NCBI GenBank assembly: GCA_905193395.1
Contig: CAJJOO010000118.1
Span: 1 to 5,556 of the forward strand
Reading direction: 5' to 3'
Length of the DNA: 5,556 bases
Source: an uncultured Porphyromonadaceae bacterium
Lineage (GTDB): Bacteria; Bacteroidota; Bacteroidia; Bacteroidales; Muribaculaceae
Part shown: piece after piece, positions 1-5,556 of the stretch
How positions within the stretch are numbered: the stretch's first letter is position 1
Layout: each line of letters opens with the position of its first letter
Made by a program: the position numbers and the translations under genes
The notes under the pieces: model-generated
Told to the model about the DNA's origin: nothing
The model's database searches: none
The model's input: the letters and a program-made list of their open reading frames with translations, nothing else

Positions 1-29
1 GTATGTTGTGTAACAGGTAGGTGCGGGAA

Positions 30-2144
30 TTATTCGCCGATGCCCTGGATGAAGTTGAGGCTGTTGTTCTCCTCTTTCTCGTCGCCGAGCAGCAGGAAGC
101 GCATGTAGTTGGGATCCTGCAGCAGACGGATGTTGCCGAGGTTCAGCAGGCGGTTGAACTGGTTGGAATACTCGTTGAAGTCGTATTCGCGACCTTGGGA
201 TTCGATGCCGTCAACAACAAATACAACCACCTCGTTGTCGCCCTGAACGGGGCCTACGAGTTTGCCCTTGGGCGAGGCGGCGATGATACCCTGAAGGGCG
301 CTTTCGCCGAAGCCGATTGTGGCGAGCATGGGGGCGGTGAACATAGCGTCGCCGCTCTGTACGCTGCCCTGCATTGTGCGGGCATAACCCTTGATGTCGT
401 TGGCTTTGCCGGCATAACGGTCAATAAGCACCTGTGCCTTCTTGTTGCGGAGGGCCTGAGCGTCGACGTCGGATGCAATCAGGTCGGCGTTCCAGGGCAG
501 GTATTCGCCGTCGTAGATGTTTTTCAGAGCGGCAGCCATCATATAGGTCTGCTTGCTGTCCTGGAATACGGGCATCACCTGGCCTTCCTTGGCGTTCATC
601 AGCCATTTGACGGCTGCGCGCGAGTCGCGGGCCTGGCCTACCATGGGCGAACTTGCCGAAACGGCTGTCGACAGGATGGTGTAGCCGGCAGCGGCGGCGT
701 TGGCCGAGAAGTCGGCGGCCGACGAGTTGTTGGACACGAAGGTGTGGAGGTCGCTGGAAATCTTGTTGAGGGTTTCCTGCGACGGGTCGATGGTATAGGT
801 GACTTCGGCCACGTCATAAACGCGTACCGGAGCGTTGCGGCGGTTGATGCGGTAGAGGGTCTGTACGCCCTGGCCGTTGATGGTGTCGGCCACGGTGAAG
901 AGTTCGCCTACGGCATGTTCTGTCAGAGCGGCCTTGATGTTGGCGGGGATGCCGGGAGCGACGAGCGAGGCCCAGATTGAATCCTGGCCGAGCACGTTCT
1001 CGTTGTCGATGAGTGATGCCATTGTGGCGCCCCCGTTAACGCGGGCCATCAGGGAGTCTACGTTGCCGCCCTTGGCGTATCCCACGAACGAGATGTTGAT
1101 TGAGTCGATGTCATTGTCGACGCCGAGCAGTTTCACCAGCGTGAAGTTGTCGCCCACGGTGTTGAGCAGTGTTGCCTGACCCACGGAAGCGGAATCGAGA
1201 TAGGATTTGAGAGCGTTGTCGCGAATTTGGCTGCGGGTTGCGGTGGCGCGGTTCACCACGAAACGGGCGTCGGCGGCGATGGCCTCGGTGCCTTCGGTGG
1301 AGTTGAGGGTGGCGAGGGCGTTCTCGACAGCCTGCTGGCCGGCTACGCGGTCGGCCTGCGAGGGTTCGATGTTAACCAGGATATAGTCGACCGAGCGGAC
1401 AGGTTCGGTGATGCGGTAGCGGCCCTTGTTCTGTTCCCAGGCTGCCTTGCGGTCGGCATCGGTGATTTCGGCGTCCTTGTCCTCGACGGCGCTGAAAGGC
1501 TTGGCTACGAACGAGATGTGACGGGTTGTCGACATGTCCTCGTAGAGGCTGCGGGCGTCAAGGTCGTTGGCTGTGAAGAGACCCAGGACCAGACGGTTGA
1601 ACTTCTCGTTGAGCATCAGTTGCTCGATTTGCGATTCCAGCGAGGTCCATGCCTGCTGCAGTTGGCCGGCGGCTTCGGCGGGCAGGTTGTATTTGGTGGG
1701 GTCCTTGACGGCGTTCAGCACGTCGACGCCCGAGGGTGCCTGCAGACCGAGATACTGCGACATATTGTAGATGAACTGCATTGCTGCGGGGTGGGGATTG
1801 GGACCCACCAGGGCGTTGCTCAGTTCCTGGTCGGTGACAACGATGCCGAGGTCGTTGTATTCTTTCTGAAGGAGTTTTTCCACCAGCAGGGAGTTGATGA
1901 CCTGCTGCGACAGAACGCCGTTGTCGATGTTCTGGTTGCGCGACTGCTCGCTCATCTCGTTCATGCGGTTCTGGTAGTCGTTGTATTCTACCTTTACGTC
2001 GCCGGCGCGAGCCACCGTCGTACCGGACCCGAAGTAGGTACGGCCGGATGTGAGGAAGTCACCCAGAATGAAGGCAAGCAGGGCTACGATGATAATCACA
2101 AAAAGCAGCACAGACTTGCTTCTGATTTTTTCAAGAGTTGCCAT
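30..2144 (-). CDS. ppiD: PpiD/SurA-like membrane-anchored periplasmic peptidyl-prolyl isomerase family protein
   Basis: This is probably a periplasmic chaperone that helps newly exported proteins fold near the Sec translocon, as known for PpiD; the symbol is a family-level assignment. The 704-aa product starts MATLEKIRSK, followed by one membrane segment (about residues 12-28, rich in V, L and I) and no cleavage site. It is therefore an inner-membrane anchor with the rest in the periplasm. Residues about 43-190 look like the helical SurA/PpiD N-terminal chaperone domain. Residues about 250-341, 348-434, 441-545 and 570-647 look like degenerate parvulin-type units, each ending in a G-x(5)-V-like strand turn. 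The usual parvulin active-site histidine is not evident: the first unit reads VDYILV where active parvulins have a HIL-type motif. A longer reading from GTG at 2189 is rejected because that G is the last base of the -7 promoter box. The frame is intact and somewhat longer than the E. coli protein (about 620 aa). Family is secure; isomerase activity is doubtful. Confidence 0.9.
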   Translation of the reverse strand: MATLEKIRSKSVLLFVIIIVALLAFILGDFLTSGRTYFGSGTTVARAGDVKVEYNDYQNRMNEMSEQSRNQNIDNGVLSQQVINSLLVEKLLQKEYNDLGIVVTDQELSNALVGPNPHPAAMQFIYNMSQYLGLQAPSGVDVLNAVKDPTKYNLPAEAAGQLQQAWTSLESQIEQLMLNEKFNRLVLGLFTANDLDARSLYEDMSTTRHISFVAKPFSAVEDKDAEITDADRKAAWEQNKGRYRITEPVRSVDYILVNIEPSQADRVAGQQAVENALATLNSTEGTEAIAADARFVVNRATATRSQIRDNALKSYLDSASVGQATLLNTVGDNFTLVKLLGVDNDIDSINISFVGYAKGGNVDSLMARVNGGATMASLIDNENVLGQDSIWASLVAPGIPANIKAALTEHAVGELFTVADTINGQGVQTLYRINRRNAPVRVYDVAEVTYTIDPSQETLNKISSDLHTFVSNNSSAADFSANAAAAGYTILSTAVSASSPMVGQARDSRAAVKWLMNAKEGQVMPVFQDSKQTYMMAAALKNIYDGEYLPWNADLIASDVDAQALRNKKAQVLIDRYAGKANDIKGYARTMQGSVQSGDAMFTAPMLATIGFGESALQGIIAASPKGKLVGPVQGDNEVVVFVVDGIESQGREYDFNEYSNQFNRLLNLGNIRLLQDPNYMRFLLLGDEKEENNSLNFIQGIGE

Positions 2145-2188
2145 TGATTTATTTAGCGGTTTTAAAATTACTATTCCAATTAAGCGCA

Positions 2189-2219
2189 CAAAGATACATC
2201 AAATTCGGCGAAAATAAAA
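2189..2219 (-). promoter_or_regulatory. Bacteroidota-type promoter of the ppiD-like gene
   Basis: On the minus strand, 2196-2189 reads TATCTTTG, an exact match to the Bacteroidota -7 consensus TAnnTTTG. Nineteen bases upstream lies TTTT (2219-2216), one mismatch from the -33 element TTTG. Transcription should begin around 2182-2186 and give a leader of about 40 bases ahead of the ATG at 2144. The leader is A/T-rich just before the ATG and has no Shine-Dalgarno sequence, as is usual in this phylum. The promoter shows that this gene can be transcribed independently of the two-component operon upstream. Confidence 0.7.
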
Positions 2220-2229
2220 ATTCTAAGTC

Positions 2230-2254
2230 AAAAACCGCGCAAAACAGTTGCCGG
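2230..2254 (-). terminator. Possible weak intrinsic terminator after the histidine kinase gene
   Basis: Read on the minus strand, CCGGC pairs with GCGCGG (one bulged G) around a nine-base loop, and five T residues follow immediately. It lies about 75 bases after the kinase stop codon and just upstream of the ppiD-like promoter, where a terminator would be expected. The stem is only five pairs with a bulge, so it may be weak, or termination may be factor-dependent. No better hairpin with a T-run was seen between 2220 and 2328. Confidence 0.35.
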
Positions 2255-2328
2255 AATGGCTCATTTCGTTGAAATATGAATGGAAAATGCGTCGCGGGAC
2301 GTCAGGAATCCCTGTCGGGGATGGCGGC

Positions 2329-3771
2329 TCATGACGTCGGCAGGGTGATGGTGAAGACCAGGCCGCCGCCCGTGCGGTTGGCCACACAGATTTCCCCGCC
2401 ATGGAATGCCACGGCGTTCCGCACGATGGCCAGCCCCAGGCCCGTGCCGCCGCAGGCGCGGCTGCGGCCCTTGTCGATGCGGTAGAAGCGTTCGAAAAGC
2501 CTGGGCAGGTGTTCGGCCGCCACGCCGCAGCCGTTGTCGGCAAATGTCAAGGTGATAATTCCGTTTCCGGCTGTTACGGGGCCTATGGTGATTGCCGTGC
2601 CTCCGCTGTATGCGATGGCATTGTCGGCCAGGTTGTTGAACACGGCTTCAAGCAGCGCCCGGTTGCCGGTCACCGGCAGGGGGCCTTGCACCAGGTTCGT
2701 GATGGATATTCCTTTTGCATCGGCCGGCAGGCGGTGGTCGTCGGCCACGGCGGCTATGATTTCGGCCAGGTCCAGCGGTTCTTTTTCAATTGAGGCGCTG
2801 CCGTCGTCCATCCGGGTAATCAGCGACACGTCGGAAAGCAGCCGTTGCAGGCGGTCGGTGCCTGCAACGGCGCGTTTCAGGAACATGGTGCGCTGCTCCT
2901 CTCTCATGTTTTCGTGTGTCAGTATCGTTTCCAGACACAGGCTCACCGAGGCCACGGGCGTTTTCAGCTCGTGGTTTATATTGTTGGTGAGTTGTTTTTT
3001 GATTCGTTCCTTTTCCTGCTGCTTGTGCAAGGCGGCGCGGTGTTCTTTGTCGCGGTCGCGCGACGTCTGCTGCAGGCGCGCGTATAGGCTTACGATATGG
3101 TTCGAGATGGCTCCGAGTTCGTCGTCGGGAAAGGGGGCGGTGTCGGAAATGACGGTGCCTTTTTCCACATTTTCGGCAAATTCCTTCAGCCGCAGGATGT
3201 GCTGGCCGATTCGCCGCGTGGCGAAGTACCCCAACAGGCATATCAGCAGCGAAATCAGGCCCATGGCCCAGAGAAAGGTGTAGTCGGCTTTCAGCAGGGC
3301 GCTGAGCGACAGGGAGTAGGGCACCGCCGTTCGCACGATGTAGCCGTCGTCGCCGCGGGTGGCCGAGTAGAAATAATTGTTGCCCGTGCTGCGGCTGTGG
3401 CGTCTGACGGTGTAGCCCGAGCCGCGTTCCATGGCCAGGCGGATTTCCTCGCGGTCCAGGTGGCTGGCCGCCGGCACGGCGTCGGTAGAATTGTCGTAAA
3501 CTACGTCGCCCGAGTCTGTTATGACGCTCACGCGGATGTCCTCGAAGGGATGGAAGTCGGCCAGACTGATTTCCTCGGGCCGCTGTCCCTCGGCCAGTTC
3601 GGTGAGGATGTAGGTATTGATCAGTTGCAGGCGGGTGTTGAGTTCGGCGGCCTTGAAGTCCTTTTCACGATGATACTGAAAGACCACGAAACATCCGGCC
3701 ATCAGCGCCGAGTAGCCTAAAAGCCACAGGAACAGCCTCCGGGAATACGACAGTTTATTCGACGAAGCCAT
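2329..3771 (-). CDS. PhoR-like transmembrane sensor histidine kinase
   Basis: This 480-aa inner-membrane kinase should autophosphorylate on His267 and pass the phosphate to the response regulator encoded just upstream. Domain order: membrane segment about 12-32; periplasmic region 33-162; second membrane segment about 164-184; HAMP-like linker about 185-235 containing DELG; a charged, probably coiled-coil stretch 236-262; dimerisation/phosphoacceptor helix with NINHELKTP; then the ATPase domain. In the ATPase domain are the N box FNNLADNAIAY (378-388), G1 box DNGCG (412-416), F box LFERFY and G2 box GGTGLGLAIV (441-450). All catalytic motifs are intact. The periplasmic part resembles the PAS-like sensor fold of PhoR/WalK-type kinases: VSVITDSGDVVYDN, HLDREEI, then YIVRTAVPY. 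The ATG at 3771 lies inside the last codons of the regulator gene, a 17-base overlap that suggests translational coupling. The ligand cannot be told from sequence, and PhoR-like is a family resemblance, not proof of phosphate sensing. Confidence 0.95.
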   Translation of the reverse strand: MASSNKLSYSRRLFLWLLGYSALMAGCFVVFQYHREKDFKAAELNTRLQLINTYILTELAEGQRPEEISLADFHPFEDIRVSVITDSGDVVYDNSTDAVPAASHLDREEIRLAMERGSGYTVRRHSRSTGNNYFYSATRGDDGYIVRTAVPYSLSLSALLKADYTFLWAMGLISLLICLLGYFATRRIGQHILRLKEFAENVEKGTVISDTAPFPDDELGAISNHIVSLYARLQQTSRDRDKEHRAALHKQQEKERIKKQLTNNINHELKTPVASVSLCLETILTHENMREEQRTMFLKRAVAGTDRLQRLLSDVSLITRMDDGSASIEKEPLDLAEIIAAVADDHRLPADAKGISITNLVQGPLPVTGNRALLEAVFNNLADNAIAYSGGTAITIGPVTAGNGIITLTFADNGCGVAAEHLPRLFERFYRIDKGRSRACGGTGLGLAIVRNAVAFHGGEICVANRTGGGLVFTITLPTS

Positions 3772-4456
3772 AACCGTAGCCCGAACGGGTGATGATGTTC
3801 TTGCCGTAAATGCCTATCTTGCGGCGGATTCGGGTGATGTTGACGTCGACCACGCGGTCCTGCACCACCACTTCGTCGGGCCAGATGGCTTCGAGCAGTT
3901 CGGCCCGCGAGAACACACGCCCGAGGTCCGACAGCAGCAGGTAGAGAATCTCAAACTCTTTCCGCGGCAGTTTCACCTCGGTGCCGTCGACGGTGCAGGT
4001 CCGTGTGCGGCCCGAAAGTACCAGACCCTTGTAGGCCACCTTTCCGTCATTCTGTGGCGCGGCTGTGGGAGACTTTTCGGGCGACGTGCGCCTCAGAACC
4101 GTGCGGATGCGGGCCAGGACGGCTTTCAGCGAATAGGGCTTCATTATATAGTCGTCGGCGCCTGTGTCGAGGCCCTCTATCATGTCGTCCTCGGTGTCGC
4201 GGGCGGTGCAGAAGATGATGGGTACGGAGGCTGTGGCCGGGTTCGATTTCATTATACGTGCCAGTTGGAGGCCGGAAATCTCGCCCATCATTATGTCGAG
4301 GAGCACCAGATCGAAGTCGGCGAGGTTCATGCTCAGGGCCTGTTCGGCGCTGTATGCGGTGGCAACGGCATAGCCCTCGGCCTCGAGGTTGAAGGCCAGG
4401 GTGTCGCACAATGTTTCCTCGTCGTCCACAACGAGAATCCTCCGGGTTGTTTCCAT
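3755..4456 (-). CDS. OmpR/PhoB-family response regulator transcription factor
   Basis: This 233-aa DNA-binding regulator is the expected phosphorylation target of the downstream kinase. The receiver domain (about 5-122) has the acidic pair Asp11/Asp12, phosphoacceptor Asp54 in VLLDIMM, switch Thr84 and Lys106 in DDYIMKP. A short linker (about 123-140) leads to a winged-helix domain (142-232) with the helix RVVDVNITRIRRKI and a C-terminal wing ending GYGYGFVE. Residue 58, after IMM, is Gly where most receivers have Pro. The start at 4456 is well fixed: the first strand ILVVDDE begins at residue 7 and the next in-frame Met is residue 43, too late for a complete receiver. The gene is first in a two-gene operon with the kinase. 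Its -7 promoter box ends only four bases before the ATG, so the mRNA may have almost no leader. It does not look like RprY; I cannot assign a specific gene name. Confidence 0.95.
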   Translation of the reverse strand: METTRRILVVDDEETLCDTLAFNLEAEGYAVATAYSAEQALSMNLADFDLVLLDIMMGEISGLQLARIMKSNPATASVPIIFCTARDTEDDMIEGLDTGADDYIMKPYSLKAVLARIRTVLRRTSPEKSPTAAPQNDGKVAYKGLVLSGRTRTCTVDGTEVKLPRKEFEILYLLLSDLGRVFSRAELLEAIWPDEVVVQDRVVDVNITRIRRKIGIYGKNIITRSGYGYGFVE

Positions 4457-4460
4457 GGCG

Positions 4461-4468
4461 CAAAGTTA
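4461..4468 (-). promoter_or_regulatory. -7 promoter element of the two-component operon
   Basis: On the minus strand, 4468-4461 reads TAACTTTG, an exact match to TAnnTTTG. No TTTG-like -33 element is present at the normal 19-21 base spacing, so the promoter may depend on an activator. Only four bases (CGCC) separate the box from the ATG at 4456, which puts the predicted transcription start at or within a base or two of the start codon. Confidence 0.55.
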
Positions 4469-4502
4469 GCCATAAACTCCGGAAAGTATTTCCGCCACCC
4501 GT

Positions 4503-4524
4503 AAGTTTAATAAAACTTTAACAA
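4503..4524. promoter_or_regulatory. 11-bp tandem repeat, candidate OmpR-family operator
   Basis: AAGTTTAATAA (4503-4513) is followed directly by AACTTTAACAA (4514-4524), with 9 of 11 positions identical. Tandem units one helical turn apart are the usual target of OmpR/PhoB winged-helix dimers. The repeat lies about 47-68 bases upstream of the predicted transcription start of the response regulator gene, a typical activator position. It also contains the inverted repeat AAGTTT-AATA-AAACTT (4503-4518), so another reading is possible. The role as autoregulatory operator is inferred from position and spacing only. Confidence 0.4.
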
Positions 4525-4557
4525 CAGCCCGCCCACCCCCGCGTAGATGAGTAGATG

Positions 4558-4575
4558 ATATGTTGCGAAACATAT
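4558..4575. promoter_or_regulatory. 18-bp perfect dyad, candidate operator for the exported-protein gene
   Basis: ATATGTT-GCGA-AACATAT is a perfect 7-bp inverted repeat around four bases. It ends 32 bases before the plus-strand -7 box at 4608, so it covers roughly -45 to -62 of that promoter. It is upstream of both predicted transcription starts, so a DNA-binding site is more likely than an RNA hairpin, although GCGA would make a GNRA tetraloop if transcribed. Just to its left, TAGATGA occurs twice at 8-bp spacing (4544-4558). Confidence 0.4.
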
Positions 4576-4607
4576 AATTATGTGAAGCAAATTAATAAAG
4601 GCTATTG

Positions 4608-4615
4608 TATATTTG
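4608..4615 (+). promoter_or_regulatory. -7 promoter element of the exported-protein gene
   Basis: TATATTTG is an exact match to the Bacteroidota -7 consensus, in the plus orientation and 69 bases before the ATG at 4685. The expected start near 4620 would give a leader of about 65 bases. No clear TTTG is found at the usual -33 spacing. The promoter is divergent from that of the two-component operon; the two boxes are about 140 bases apart. Confidence 0.55.
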
Positions 4616-4684
4616 CGCAGATGGAAAATGTATTGTTGACAATGGTACATTTCCTGCTTGCTCTCTTTTACCAAGTTATAGATA

Positions 4685-5269
4685 ATGAGAAAATGGCCAA
4701 TCATCATAGCGTTTATGCTGTTTTTGTCAGCATTTTTCTGCTCAACATTATCCGCAAATGATGATTATGCCGTCGGGCAGGAGCAATTATGGATACAATC
4801 CATATTAGAGAAGCACGATGAATCAATAAGCAGTAACAATTACATCTTTTACTGTACTGGACATCATGGGGTTATATGGTCGTTAATCACTTTTGATTCC
4901 GCCGAAATCCGTTTTTATAACGGTACGACACGTCATTATATTGATACATCATATACTGTCCCGCTTGATACGCTTTTGTTTATTAAAGATAATGTTAAGA
5001 CTATCACCTGGGGATATGATTCATTGGCAATAGCCGCTAAATCCATGAGGCCGTTGGGAAGGACTGAGTACAGCCCCTTTTATAATGAATTATACGTTAT
5101 TAAAGATGGCAAAATGCTTTTCCGTCTTAATAACGCGATTTCCTATGCAGGGCAAGACAGCATCGGTTTCAATCGTAAACTGAATAGATTGAAATTGCTG
5201 ATGCTTGGGTTGGCGGCGCCATCGCTCAGGCCATATTTGCCTTCTTCCTATGACACATTAACGCCCTGA
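4685..5269 (+). CDS. Hypothetical exported protein with Sec signal peptide
   Basis: I do not recognise this 194-aa protein. Residues 1-24 form a classic Sec signal peptide: MRK, a hydrophobic core (IIIAFMLFLSAFF) and probable cleavage after STLSA. There is no proper lipobox before Cys19, so a soluble periplasmic or secreted product is more likely than a lipoprotein. The mature part has no further membrane segment and one cysteine (Cys57). It is rich in aromatic residues and looks alpha/beta. Its C-terminal part (about 163-189: NRKLNRLKLLMLGLAAPSLR, then PYLPSSYDTL) is a basic amphipathic helix followed by a Pro-containing tail. No Shine-Dalgarno sequence precedes the ATG. The gene is visibly more AT-rich than its neighbours: 24 of 60 bases are G/C at 4921-4980, against 38 of 60 at 301-360 in the ppiD-like gene. 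It is divergent from the two-component operon and could be a target of it or a later insertion. The signal peptide and an open frame of this length in AT-rich DNA make it credible as a gene. Confidence 0.75.
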   Translation: MRKWPIIIAFMLFLSAFFCSTLSANDDYAVGQEQLWIQSILEKHDESISSNNYIFYCTGHHGVIWSLITFDSAEIRFYNGTTRHYIDTSYTVPLDTLLFIKDNVKTITWGYDSLAIAAKSMRPLGRTEYSPFYNELYVIKDGKMLFRLNNAISYAGQDSIGFNRKLNRLKLLMLGLAAPSLRPYLPSSYDTLTP

Positions 5270-5366
5270 CGAGGTGCGGGTCAGGAGGCGGCGGTCTGTT
5301 TCAGTCATTACCAATACTTTTTCCGAAATTCCTGATTTTACGGTGCAGTTATTTACGCATCAATAA

Positions 5367-5410
5367 ATCTTATAATATATATTGTGTATGACGTTCCTAT
5401 ATCTTATAAT
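5367..5410. repeat. 10-bp direct repeat ATCTTATAAT
   Basis: ATCTTATAAT occurs at 5367-5376 and again at 5401-5410, 34 bases apart from start to start, in an AT-rich stretch. It may be a pair of regulator sites or chance in low-complexity sequence. It lies more than 100 bases from the nearest predicted promoter, which weakens a regulatory reading. Confidence 0.35.
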
Positions 5411-5516
5411 GCCTATGTTGGGTGATGTTCGACGTAACCTGCGTAATTTGTAGCGCCTATACTAAATTATTTTGGACGAATTACGGCGTCGAAGGCGTTT
5501 TTTCGGAATTAAACGT

Positions 5517-5524
5517 TAACTTTG
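5517..5524 (+). promoter_or_regulatory. -7 promoter element for a gene beyond the right edge
   Basis: TAACTTTG is an exact TAnnTTTG match in the plus orientation, in intergenic DNA 32 bases from the window end. No TTTG occurs at the standard -33 spacing, only the T-run at 5498-5503, which is too close. Transcription would start near 5530 and run out of the window, with no start codon visible before the edge. Confidence 0.45.
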
Positions 5525-5556
5525 CAGCGGGCAGGAGCAGGGGCATCTCGTTTTTT

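Larger units (their letters stand above)
5270..5556. other. Non-coding AT-rich intergenic region to the right edge
   Basis: No convincing reading frame on either strand and no recognisable RNA gene. It holds a 6-bp stem overlapping the preceding stop codon (5265-5285, no T-run), a 10-bp direct repeat, and a plus-strand promoter element at 5517. Most of it is AT-rich like the preceding gene, in contrast to the two-component and ppiD-like genes. Confidence 0.6.

Noticed and set aside
21..980. Long plus-strand reading frame (319 codons) opposite the ppiD-like gene
   Set aside because: It is antisense to a clear gene in GC-rich DNA; its product has repetitive G/V/A-rich composition and no recognisable domain, as expected of a shadow frame.
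1227..2147. Second long plus-strand frame (306 codons) opposite the ppiD-like gene
   Set aside because: Same reason: it mirrors codon bias of the real gene, with no promoter, no domain and odd composition.
2145..2189. N-terminal extension of the ppiD-like protein from GTG at 2189
   Set aside because: The GTG begins at the last base of an exact -7 promoter box, so it should not be in the mRNA; the extra 15 residues also do not fit the family's N-terminal anchor.
2534..3720. Plus-strand frames of 249 and 207 codons opposite the kinase gene
   Set aside because: The kinase on the minus strand has every catalytic motif in order; the antisense frames are low-complexity shadows.
4507..4707. Minus-strand 66-codon hydrophobic frame in the divergent control region
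   Set aside because: It would run through both the dyad and the plus-strand promoter, has no suitable promoter of its own, and its hydrophobicity follows from AT-rich sequence.
5485..5503. T-run after GGCGTCGAAGGCG, considered as an intrinsic terminator
   Set aside because: The two GC-rich arms are direct, not inverted, repeats, so no stable hairpin forms before the T-run.

Overview
The window reads as chromosomal DNA of a fairly GC-rich member of the Bacteroidales (phylum Bacteroidota), possibly a Muribaculaceae-like gut organism; the family is a guess. Three things support the phylum. Exact copies of the Bacteroidota -7 promoter element TAnnTTTG occur in the right orientation in front of all three transcription units and once more near the right end. 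No start codon has a convincing Shine-Dalgarno sequence. The proteins have the look of Bacteroidota homologues.

Layout from left to right: (1) positions 30-2144, minus strand, a membrane-anchored periplasmic folding factor of the PpiD/SurA family. It has its own promoter, whose -7 box settles which start codon is used. (2) Positions 2145-2328, a spacer with that promoter and a possible weak terminator for the upstream genes. (3) Positions 2329-4456, minus strand, a two-component operon: an OmpR/PhoB-type response regulator followed by a PhoR-like sensor histidine kinase, with the two reading frames overlapping by 17 bases. (4) Positions 4457-4684, an AT-rich divergent control region with a promoter facing each way, an 11-bp tandem repeat near the regulator promoter and an 18-bp dyad near the other. 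(5) Positions 4685-5269, plus strand, an unrecognised 194-aa exported protein that is clearly lower in GC than its neighbours. (6) Positions 5270-5556, non-coding AT-rich DNA with a 10-bp direct repeat and, near its right end, a promoter probably serving a gene outside the window.

Inferred biology: the kinase senses an envelope or periplasmic signal through a PAS-like extracytoplasmic domain and phosphorylates Asp54 of the regulator. The regulator may control its own promoter, and possibly the divergent exported gene, through the tandem repeat. The PpiD-like protein is an envelope chaperone next to the operon. Nothing in the sequence proves that it belongs to the regulon.

I found no tRNA, rRNA, CRISPR array, insertion sequence or obvious new multi-gene system. 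The best leads are the divergent control region, the apparently leaderless regulator mRNA, and the low-GC exported protein of unknown function.
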